This document shows positions 24,601-30,160 of a stretch of 64,000 nt of DNA, piece after piece; position 1 is the stretch's first letter; every line of letters starts with the position of its first letter. Where the stretch lies: assembly GCA_964036195.1 (NCBI GenBank), contig OZ038460.1, positions 1,057,504 through 1,121,503 of the forward strand. The letters are read 5' to 3'. Made by a program: the position numbers and the translations under genes. Origin of the DNA: Sphaerolaimus hirsutus (lineage: Eukaryota; Nematoda; Chromadorea; Monhysterida; Sphaerolaimidae). Under the pieces are notes generated by a model. The model ran no database searches. It had not been told where the DNA came from and saw only the letters and a list, made by a program, of their open reading frames with translations.

Positions 24601-27408
24601 CAATGCTCAAATAAAAAATGTGCGGGTAAACTGGTGGAAAAACATAATGGCAGCCTCCAACAGATCGGCAGTTAAAAAGTTAAAAAAGAAAACAATAGAA
24701 TGACGCTATTCTATTAGAAGAAATACGGTATTGCATTAAGACAGGATTAAATTTTTTTGGATTGTTGTTGTACTTGTGAGCGCTTTTCAACTATTATTCT
24801 TCTACACGCTGCTTTGCATTAAATCGAAAATATCCTACTTTGTATCAAATCAAAAAAAAATGAAATTCTAGGCAGTTGCGGCAAGGAACTTTTCACACGT
24901 TGTTTCCATTGTTTTATTCTACTTGATGGAGTGTAAACACAAATAAATTATTGCTATACCATATTACACCAGTAAGACATGAATACTTAAATAGAAAATG
25001 TTAATATCACTGGACTGATTTAATTCGTTTTACATTTAGTTACCGTAAATCCTCGAATAACTCACCCCTCTTGCGAGCGTGAGGAAAAGATGTCTCCCCC
25101 TCGAATAACCCCCCGTCCAATGATTAATGCAAATAAGTTGCGTCATATTAAAAAACATTTCGATGAAGCCAGACAGACACAAAAAAGCCATCGTCTGGTT
25201 CATCGAATGCAAAGGCAGTGTAAACAAAAGAATGTTTTACCTAAAGCGTGTACTCAGGCACTGAATATTATGTCGAAAAACAACTCCCCCACGAACAACC
25301 CCCCTCGATTAACCCCCCCCCCTCAAAATATTCTGACGAAAAAATATCTCAGCCGGGGACTTATTCTAGGATTTACGGTAAATTGAAATTCGAATTTTTG
25401 ACTCGGATTGCAGTCGGGATTTTGGTCACTAGTAATGAGGGTTTTTCACTAATTTTTTACAAAAAAGTTTCAAACACACTTGAAAGCCAGAGAAGTGGTA
25501 TAAAACACACTGGCCGTTTTCGTTCGCATTTCTAACACGTGCAAAAAAGAATAATTTGTTTCAGTTTTCTATCATTTTCACTAATTTTTCCGGGATAGGG
25601 ATTGGGGTCACGGGATCGGAATTTGGAAATCCCGTTTGAACCCTACGCTTCACTGATCTATTTCATTATAAAGAATCGTATAGCAACAGTTCACCCGAGT
25701 TCGCTGAATCGTGTAAGCGGATAAAGATGTTACGAACAAAGAATTGAGGCGTCTAATTCTAAATGTCGACAAGTCCACAAAATGCGATTTTGACTAAATC
25801 GCATTTTAAGTTTCAGACCCAATTCCAGGCCCGTGGTGCGTGTCCAATTTGCCTCTCTCATGCTTTCCATTAAGTTCCATATGTTGACAATAAAGTGTCA
25901 AATTTTCAGCCCCTAATCTCAACATATATTTAAAAAATGGGGTGCCCATAAAATTCCATTCTGTCGTTAGCAGGGCCGTATCCAGGGGGGGCGGGGGGGG
26001 GCTGCAGCCCCCCCCCCTCCCGGGGCAAGACCAAAAAGTGACCGGAAAATGCGACTTTTTCAACGTCAGCGTTAAAAATTTTGCGCGCAAGCGCGCATTC
26101 TTCACCAGACATAAGGTATTATCATCGGATTTGCTCTATGTGGCCACAAATCATTATAAATACACTCAATGTTGTGTTTTTTGCTGTTTTGTATGTATAT
26201 TTACATACATATACAGCATTCCATGGCGCTGACGCCAACGCCAATGGCGCCATGGCGTGGCGCCTACTAATGGCGCCAGCGCCATGGCGCCATTCCGCCA
26301 CTATGTAGCTAAAATTTTAGGGGGGGGGGCTGAGCCCCCCCCCCTCGCCGGCCTCCGTAAACAAGCAGCCCCCCCCGCTCAAAAATCCTGGATACGTCCC
26401 TGGTCGTTAGGTGCACTAGGGGTTACCCCCCCCTACTAAACCCCTGCGTGAGCAGTTCCGCACCAAATTTACCCATAGTGGGATTAGGATGGCCGGGGTT
26501 TTTTCACGGGTTTTTAAATAATAAAAACGTTTTTTTGAAACCTTACCATCGAAACCGTTGTTTTTTAAAAACCTTGGCCAAAATATTTAGTACTGAGCAC
26601 TAGGTAATAAGTATTTTGTATTTTGTGCGCGCAAGCGCGCAATTTCACATGCATCTCACTAGGGTTGGAAAAAAATCCATTTTTCAAATGGATTTTTTTT
26701 TTATTAAAATCAGATTTTTGTAAAATCGTCCAAAATGGGGCTATAGACAAAAATGTGTATGTTAGTGTCAGACAATGTATTGTTATGTCTATTGTGGTCA
26801 TATTATGACTGTGGAGTCATGGGATAGCATTACAAGCAGTAATTTCTTTCAAAAACACCCATTTTATGTAGTCTAATTATGTATATCACGTTTTGTTGAA
26901 CGGGCGTTATTTCAAGTGAAGTTCAGCATGGAATAGTGCTTGAAAAAAGTTTTAAGACAATGCAAATACATTGAGAGTGATGTTATACACTGTAGCAGTA
27001 TGTAGGAGCACATTGGCTGGATATGATATACTACACTAGCACATCACAGCTTATTATTTAACGGTAGCAAAGCTTTTACACTAAAATTGCCCCCAAACCC
27101 ATGAAAACACCATCAATTAATTCACCTTTCAAATCACCTTTCAAATTAAAATCAGTTTCCACCCTTTTGACAAATGAATTTGACAACCAACAAACAGCCA
27201 AACGCAAACGGAAAAATAATGATAAAAAACGGACCTCCTTCAATCTCTCAACCAGTGTCGATTTAATCCCAGTTTTGTCAAGTCCGCGCGCGGCCAATTG
27301 TTCGCGCAAATCGCACACTCGCAAATCGGACAGCATTCTCTTTGTCGCCGGAGTTATGCTGCTGCCATTTGGCACCTTGCCAGGGGTCGCCGACTCACTC
27401 GTGGACAT
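377..27408 (-). CDS. SAFB: SAFB-like SAP/RRM protein, 5' eight coding exons (partial)
   Basis: Scaffold-attachment-factor-B-like nuclear protein that binds AT-rich DNA through a SAP domain and RNA through an RRM; members act in transcription and RNA processing. Coding exons in gene order are 27235-27408, 9648-9750, 7908-8412, 5951-6093, 5474-5687, 3770-4029, 1481-1606 and 377-674. All junctions are GT-AG and every phase agrees (0,1,2,1,2,1,1,2), giving about 607 residues before the frame leaves the window. SAP is at residues ~26-58 (LSDLRVCDLREQL), an acidic Q/S/D/E-rich stretch at ~93-308, RRM at ~316-392 (RNP2 LWVTNL, RNP1-like DTCFGFVSM), then a Lys/Ser-rich segment and an RG/GY-rich tail. 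This order matches SAFB/SAFB2/SLTM. The start is the first ATG before SAP. Intron 1 (17,484 bp) hosts a KCTD gene on the other strand. Which SAFB paralogue it represents is not decided. Confidence 0.9.
917..1423. mobile_element. hAT-type MITE, CAGGGGTTT / GCTATCTATC family
   Basis: Starts CAGGGGTTTAGTAG and ends AAAACCACTG with flanking 8-mers ctttacag and ctttacat. The interior has GCTATCTATCTATCCCGGAGG motifs. It ends 58 bases before SAFB exon 7's donor side. Confidence 0.65.
1481..1606 (-). CDS. SAFB: SAFB-like exon 7 (RS/KS-rich)
   Basis: Acceptor CATTTGCAG and donor AAGG|GTGAGT. It encodes SSKAEDRKKDRSKDKHSKSK and related Lys/Ser/Asp repeats, a disordered nuclear segment typical of SAFB and SR-related proteins. 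Phase is 1 at both ends. Confidence 0.8.
1694..3189. mobile_element. Foldback element GTGCCGGTTCCGCAAGTGG, in SAFB intron
   Basis: Left arm GTGCCGGTTCCGCAAGTGG plus AAAAGTTAAGAGTTAAAAG; right arm is its complement, ending CACTTGCGGGACTGGCCCCAG. It carries a nested (CGGGAT)n element (from 1800) and the AAATCTTATGTTTTTGTATCC palindrome. Its outer ends (CAG|GTGCC ... GGCCCCAG) resemble those of the introner-like family. A second copy of these arms flanks 51474-51715. Confidence 0.7.
1800..2825. mobile_element. (CGGGAT)n-core MITE, right end lost
   Basis: Left end TAGGGTTCAAACAGGATTG followed by CGGGAT repeats; an internal stretch of non-repeat DNA (1935-2700), then more CGGGATCGGGAT; the usual right end GTTTGAACCCTA is missing. 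Confidence 0.6.
3770..4029 (-). CDS. SAFB: SAFB-like exon 6 (end of RRM, Lys/Glu-rich)
   Basis: Acceptor CCATTTGCAG. It begins TKIKDRTIGVERTEGDRL, completing RRM strand 4 at the place where SAFB has KMISVEKAK. It continues as a K/E/S/A-rich charged segment to donor AAAG|GTTTGT. Phases are 2 in and 1 out. Confidence 0.88.
4151..4765. mobile_element. (ATCCCG)n-core hAT-type MITE
   Basis: Left end TAGGGTTCAAACGGGATCCC, right end AATCCCGTTTGAACCCTA, flanked by the perfect 8-bp duplication ctggtgat. The core is arrays of ATCCCG hexamers broken by AAATCTCAAAAA and AACCC spacers, with a 180-bp unrelated centre. It lies 122 bases upstream (in the minus sense) of SAFB exon 6. Confidence 0.9.
5474..5687 (-). 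CDS. SAFB: SAFB-like exon 5 (most of the RRM)
   Basis: Poly-pyrimidine acceptor TTTTTCTCAG and donor GACGG|GTTTGT. It encodes NLWVTNLAKDTKAADLKTVF, then FGHVVTAKIV and CFGFVSMASAEEANMCLTKL. These are RRM strands 1-3 and helices 1-2, closely following SAFB (LWVSGL, TKAADLK, GFVTMSTAEEA). The last strand is in the next exon. Confidence 0.9.
5951..6093 (-). CDS. SAFB: SAFB-like exon 4
   Basis: Acceptor CCCCACTTTCAG and donor TCAG|GTGTGT. It encodes a polar A/Q/S/T/N-rich linker (NEEQPAEPQSDNSAPKTDA) before the RRM. Phases 2 in and 1 out match both neighbours. Confidence 0.82.
7908..8412 (-). CDS. SAFB: SAFB-like exon 3 (acidic region)
   Basis: A 505-nt exon encoding a Q/E/D/S/P-rich low-complexity segment without stops. 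The acceptor is a tandem CAGCAG site, of which the inner AG fits the phase-1 junction. The donor is AAG|GTTTGT. The open frame extends upstream past the acceptor into intron sequence, so the first ATG of that frame is not the start. Confidence 0.82.
8940..9338. mobile_element. TACCGTATT...AATACGGTA foldback MITE
   Basis: Left TACCGTATTACCTCGAATTA, right CAGGTAATACGGTA, with C-rich and G-rich subterminal blocks (CCCCCCCTCGAA). It belongs to a family repeated at least seven times in the window. Confidence 0.75.
9648..9750 (-). CDS. SAFB: SAFB-like exon 2
   Basis: Acceptor AACCGCAG and donor ACG|GTAGGT. It encodes AMQSEGLDAQSHEFEIGAQM and then an S/N/D-rich segment, in the place where SAFB proteins have an acidic linker after SAP. 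It enters in phase 0 and exits in phase 1. It is too short to be noticed without the phase chain. Confidence 0.8.
10032..10939. mobile_element. hAT-type MITE TAGGGTTGG with ACGTTTTTT ends
   Basis: Left end TAGGGTTGGCCGATG, right end TTCCAACCCTA, flanks gtcgcagt and gtcgcact (7 of 8). Subterminal AAAACGTTTTTT inverted repeats. Related copies are at 15618, 22873, 26660 and ~37835. Confidence 0.85.
11078..11295. mobile_element. GCGCC-core MITE with 75-bp tandem duplication
   Basis: Left end TAGTGATGGAAAAAGCGCCA, right end TGGCGTTTTTCCATCGCTA; flanks gccaagaa and gccaggag (6 of 8). Inside, a 75-bp unit starting GCGCCATGGC is repeated at 11121, 11196 and (start only) 11271. Confidence 0.8.
11296..12799. 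other. SAFB intron 1, apparently unique AT-rich DNA
   Basis: No element ends, tandem repeats or coding frames recognised between the GCGCC MITE and the CAGGGGTCTCC MITE. Confidence 0.4.
12800..13270. mobile_element. hAT-type MITE CAGGGGTCTCC / GCTATCTATC
   Basis: Ends CAGGGGTCTCC and GGAGACCCCTG, perfect 8-bp duplication aatgggcc. The interior has CTATCTATCCCGGAGGC repeats shared with the elements at 917, 27785 and 41911. Confidence 0.9.
13455..13657. mobile_element. Foldback MITE GGGCCCACACACTCTAG
   Basis: Left GGGCCCACACACTCTAGATG, right TTGACAATTTG-like arm ending AAGTGTTTGTGTGGGC; subterminal GTGTCAACTAAATT pairs with AGTTGACACA. Other copies are at 24000-24197 and 57892-58055. Confidence 0.65.
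14885..15272. mobile_element. hAT-type MITE CAGGGACGTATCCAGG with GCGCC core
   Basis: Ends CAGGGACGTATCCAGG and CCGGATACGGCCCTA, perfect 8-bp duplication cgccaaat. The centre holds GGCGCTGGCGCCACTAG-like GCGCC palindromes and long G and C runs. Confidence 0.9.
15497..16889. mobile_element. Foldback element AAGGGTGTGCTTCTAAAAGT, interrupted by a hAT-type MITE
   Basis: Left arm AAGGGTGTGCTTCTAAAAGT then ACCGATCTACAAAA; right arm is the complement, ending GCACACCCTT; flanked by catttg on both sides. The interior repeats TGTAGATCGGTACTTTTA several times. An uninterrupted copy is at 45109-45739. Confidence 0.8.
15618..16321. mobile_element. hAT-type MITE TAGGGTTGG nested in the element at 15497
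   Basis: Ends TAGGGTTGGAAAAAAAACGT and GGCCAACCCTA with the perfect 8-bp duplication gtaagggt. The uninterrupted copy at 45109 gives the empty site. Confidence 0.93.
16900..20560. other. Unique AT-rich part of SAFB intron 1, upstream of KCTD
   Basis: The longest stretch in the window without a recognisable MITE. No coding exon was found on either strand; an open frame at 19430-19864 (+) lacks supporting motifs. The KCTD promoter is presumably here. Confidence 0.45.
20582..20859 (+). CDS. KCTD8/12/16: KCTD exon 1 (BTB/T1 domain)
   Basis: ATG at 20582 opens the frame; residues ~10-93 form the first part of the T1/BTB fold. Donor ACAG|GTGAGT, phase 2. A TATAAAA-rich run sits 20-50 bases upstream of the ATG, but it is too close to be assigned as a TATA box with confidence. 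Confidence 0.92.
20582..22641 (+). CDS. KCTD8/12/16: KCTD8/12/16-type GABA-B receptor auxiliary subunit
   Basis: Complete four-exon gene: 20582-20859, 21392-21548, 21938-22149 and 22521-22641, with phases 2, 0, 2 and 255 residues. Exon 1 carries the T1/BTB oligomerisation domain (DTIIDLNIGGCHYTTTRKVL). Exons 2-4 carry the rest of BTB and the C-terminal H1 domain (IGYHGTFTFGRQ, ILVCGKVSLCREVFGDNLNE, RDPDR, YFLKHNMLEQALD, final YNEFIFQRP). That pairing is specific to KCTD8/12/12b/16, which bind the GABA-B2 tail as pentamers and speed G-protein desensitisation. Which of the three vertebrate paralogues it matches cannot be told. The gene lies wholly inside SAFB intron 1 on the opposite strand. 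Exon 3 is much more GC-rich than exon 1. Donor 2 is the weak GTTGGT. Confidence 0.93.
21392..21548 (+). CDS. KCTD8/12/16: KCTD exon 2
   Basis: Acceptor TTTCCCACAG. It begins LCSECRYYGLNTVADTLG, the end of the BTB domain, and ends at the first H1 strand (GYHGTFTFGRQ). The donor CAA|GTTGGT is non-consensus but is the one that keeps phase 0 with exon 3; reading on gives a stop after three codons. Confidence 0.88.
21938..22149 (+). CDS. KCTD8/12/16: KCTD exon 3 (H1 domain)
   Basis: The acceptor is a long C-tract ending CCCCCACAG. It encodes GMAQSDVSFRKLSRILVCGK and onward to NCAARGF, the core of the H1 domain. Donor TTTCG|GTGAGG, phase 2. GC content is visibly higher than in exons 1 and 2. Confidence 0.92.
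22239..22427. mobile_element. (CGGGAT)n MITE in KCTD intron 3
   Basis: Ends TAGGGTTCGAACGGGATTG and GGGATCCCGTTCGAACCATA; flanks tctatttc and tctatccc (6 of 8). It is a 189-bp copy of the family at 4151. Confidence 0.8.
22521..22641 (+). CDS. KCTD8/12/16: KCTD exon 4 (C-terminus)
   Basis: Acceptor CATCTACAG. It encodes LVGACGTGTNGPSSMD and ends EFIFQRP-stop, aligning with the family's conserved ending (YTEYVFCRE in KCTD12). A probable poly(A) signal follows 50 bases later. Confidence 0.92.
22692..22697 (+). terminator. Probable KCTD poly(A) signal ATTAAA
   Basis: ATTAAA lies 51 bases after the KCTD stop and is followed 25-45 bases later by a GT-rich tract (TGTGTTGTTG), the usual arrangement of a cleavage/polyadenylation site. 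Confidence 0.5.
22873..23511. mobile_element. hAT-type MITE TAGGGTTGAAAAAAAAACG
   Basis: Ends TAGGGTTGAAAAAAAAACG and CATCGGCCAACCCTA; flanks share tccct. It is inserted in a GCTATCTATC-type element just downstream of the KCTD gene. Confidence 0.8.
24358..24730. mobile_element. TACCGTATTTCTTCTAATAG foldback MITE
   Basis: Left TACCGTATTTCTTCTAATAG, right CTATTAGAAGAAATACGGTA: arms are perfect complements over 20 bases. Sub-family also at 49766-50167 and, truncated, 53048-53142. Confidence 0.8.
25041..25380. mobile_element. TACCGTAAATCCTCGAATAA foldback MITE
   Basis: Left TACCGTAAATCCTCGAATAA, right TTATTCTAGGATTTACGGTA, with C-rich subterminal blocks. Confidence 0.75.
25971..26402. mobile_element. 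hAT-type MITE CAGGGCCGTATCCAGG with GCGCC core
   Basis: Ends CAGGGCCGTATCCAGG and CCTGGATACGTCCCTG; perfect 8-bp duplication gtcgttag. The centre holds GGCGCCATGGCG palindromes. Confidence 0.92.
26660..27165. mobile_element. hAT-type MITE TAGGGTTGG, right end lost near SAFB exon 1
   Basis: Left end TAGGGTTGGAAAAAAATCC. The interior matches the element at ~37835-38514, down to TTAAAATCAGTTTCCACC at 27146, where similarity stops; it reaches within 75 bases of the SAFB exon 1 donor. Confidence 0.7.
27235..27408 (-). CDS. SAFB: SAFB-like exon 1 (start codon, SAP domain)
   Basis: Fifty-eight codons from ATG at 27408 to donor GAG|GTCCGT. It encodes a short S/T-rich leader and then the helix-turn-helix SAP motif ending in STLVERLKE, the hallmark of SAFB proteins. 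It ends in phase 0, which fits exon 2. Confidence 0.9.
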
Positions 27409-27784
27409 GTCGATTTTGCAGGAATGATTATTTTTAGCTGGATTTTTAGCCTGCGTTGAGTGTACCTAATTACTTTAAATGGTGAACTTTTAAGCCACAG
27501 ATTGCGTAAAAAATGTCAAAAGTCAAGTGAAATACCATGTAGTGTAGCAAATGTCAAAAGAGTCTAAACGAGTTTGACATTTCCGAGGGAATTTTACATG
27601 ACATTTGAAATATTACAGGGAATTTATTATTACAGGGAAATATTACTGGGTCTGGGAGTAGCCCCAGGAGTCTTTTCAGCGAAATTTAAAGGCACAGAGG
27701 TTCACAGGAAAAATCTAAATATGTGGACAAAATGAGCTAATTATAATGAAAAAAGTTCATTTTCGGTTCATTTAGTGGTCGATT

Positions 27785-28028
27785 CAGGGGTCTCGAATGG
27801 GGGGTTGGGGGGGGGGGGTTACCCCCCCCCAAACCGCCCAGCTATCTATCTATCCCGGAGGCCGCTCAGCTATCTATCCCGGAGGCAAAATTTTGGGCTA
27901 CTACCCCCTAAACCCCCCCCCCCCAAATCGCCCAGCTATCTACCTATTTTGGGCCTAGAAACTATACCCAATTTTCGCTCAAAATCGCTATTTTTCATAC
28001 CTTCGGGTCGAAATTCAAGATACCCCTG
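27785..28028. mobile_element. hAT-type MITE CAGGGGTCTCG in the SAFB upstream region
   Basis: Ends CAGGGGTCTCG and AGATACCCCTG, perfect 8-bp duplication ggtcgatt; GCTATCTATC interior. It lies 377 bases upstream of the SAFB start codon. Confidence 0.9.
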
Positions 28029-29590
28029 GGTCGATTACACAACAATCAGCCTATTTATAATGTTCTAGTATGTTTCTGATGTGCTGGGAACCAACCCGCA
28101 GACGTGTTTGTACTTATGCGCGTATTAGATACGTAGAAATGCCATTTTCAGGACGTTGTGGAGTTATTATTCTGGCTTCTATTGAGTACCGTATGTGCGG
28201 CCTATAGCAATCGTGTCGTGCAGCCTATAGCATTCTGTCTGTTTTACGTATTCACATGTGAGGGGTCGGCGCGGTGATCATCAAAGGCGTGCAATTCCAC
28301 CAGTAAATAACCACATGCGACATGGACTTGCGTGTGATGCCGGACGAACTTCAATGTGAACTTCGTTGGTGCATCTGTTTACATCAGATTTACACTCTAC
28401 ATAGAGATTGATGTTAATAATTAGCATTTAAATTTGTTTATAAAAATGGAAGGACAAAGAAATTGAAAAAGACGTCGAAATTTGATTGTGATTGTGCAGA
28501 AAACATAAATTAGTCAAGGGTGTCAGTAATAATTGCGCGAATTTTAGCCGCTCGGAATTCCCATAAAAACCGGAGTTTGATTCCTAAATTGTGCATTTTA
28601 AAATGTGTTTTATAATATACTCTTCTACGAGACCTATTTACTTTTACGGCTGGATTATCACCCATAATCCCTCACCCACACCGTGGTCGGCGACCTCAAA
28701 GCCATTGCATCACAATGTAAAAACTATTGCTGAAAAGAAACAGCCGAGCCACACGCAAGTCCATCACGCGTGCTCCTATTTATTGGCGCGTGCAGGGGTT
28801 GGTTTTTTCGACGATTGCAAACGTAAATGCATCTAGCGGACGCGCGTATGCCAAACAGACGCGCGTCATTGTCAGATTACTGTAGAATAATAAGTACACT
28901 GAACCATTTTCAGCGAGAGTAGCGCAATTTGGCCTGATGCCAAACATAGACAAAATCGATTGAGAAGCGCACGTTTAGTAAATAGCCTAAAAAAGCTGAC
29001 AGAAAAACTGAGAATAACAAATAAGATCAGAAATGATTTATTAATGCTACGTAAAATGTGCACGCAATCGACAAAACGATGGAGGACAACTGGACAGAAT
29101 GACCCGTGAAAATTTTATTTTTATTGAGGAATAATAAGTTGCAAGAAAGTTATGATCTAAATCATCATGCAGGATGTTTTTGTTTCAGACGAAATTGTAT
29201 CGAACACAATTCGTGTTTTACGCACAAGTAAACTAAAATGCATGTTTTTCGATCGTCAAAATTGTCGCAACTTTGATAGACAAGATTTTTGTAGCGAGAT
29301 CATTCGCACGATAAAAATATCACCGTAATAAAATAGTTTGACATCCAATACCGTCTAACGTGATTTACCAATTTCGAGAAAAAGCTTAACCACATCAACT
29401 TTACGGTGCGCGCACATACAATAAATTCATTTCCCACAAACGCAACACCAAAACCAATCAAAAACCACCATCAAAACCGAATGAAAAAGCGCAAAAAGCA
29501 CTATAGTGGACACATTTACACTCTCCAAGACTCCGCCCCCAGAGCAGAACTCGTTGTGGCACCACGACACAAGGCCAGCGCCAATAATCA
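28029..29590. other. Intergenic region between the divergent SAFB and plus-strand genes
   Basis: Mostly unique AT-rich sequence with no long open frame of coding character and no clear TATA box. It should hold one or both promoters of the head-to-head pair. From 29595 on, GCGCC-type MITE sequence takes over up to the plus-strand start. Confidence 0.5.
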
Positions 29591-29894
29591 GAAATAGTGA
29601 TGTAAAAGCCGAAGCTGGCACCAAACACTGTAATAAAATTCGTGTGTGATGCGTGGTGAAGTGCCGTGAAGCGCCTTCACACAGGCGCGTTGTGACGGCG
29701 TGAAGACACTCCACGATGCGTCACGAACTATGCAAAATATGCTGCGATTGTTCGTGAAGCACAGTGCAATTCATTGCCTCGTGATGATAGGTAGGTGAAA
29801 CATATGGAAGGCTTCAAATCCTTCCTTCAAATCTTTCCTTCACTCCTTCAAATAGGTACTTCAAATCCCGTGAAGCGGGTAGAAGCACCTATCT

Positions 29895-30043
29895 TCGTGT
29901 AGCGTGTAAAAGCGCCATGACGCTTTTGTCACGGCGCCATCTTTCCTTGGCTTTTGGCGCCATTTTTCCTTGGCTTTTGGCGCCATTTTGCTGTGGCGCC
30001 ATTGGCGCACGGCGCCAAAATCGCTGACATTTTAACATCACTA
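29895..30043. mobile_element. GCGCC-core MITE abutting the first exon of the plus-strand gene
   Basis: Left TAGCGTGTAAAAGCGCCATG, right CTGACATTTTAACATCACTA. The centre is TTGGCGCCATTTT repeats. It ends 36 bases before the proposed ATG and so would supply the 5' leader or promoter. Confidence 0.6.
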
Positions 30044-30079
30044 CTTTCGGGCGACAAAGAAACTTTAAAGGACAAAATA

Positions 30080-30160
30080 ATGGCGGGCTTGGGCAGGGGC
30101 GGTAATTTGAAAGCGAAAAAATCCTTCTACATGCCGCAGCAGGGGGGCGCCTATCATCCC
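30080..30160 (+). CDS. Unrecognised plus-strand gene, exon 1
   Basis: ATG in a good context (AATAATGG), 27 codons, perfect donor CCC|GTGAGT. The frame is open a little further upstream, so an earlier start is possible; a GCGCC-rich MITE ends only 36 bases before this ATG. The donor lies inside the target-site duplication of a MITE at 30166-30370. Confidence 0.6.
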
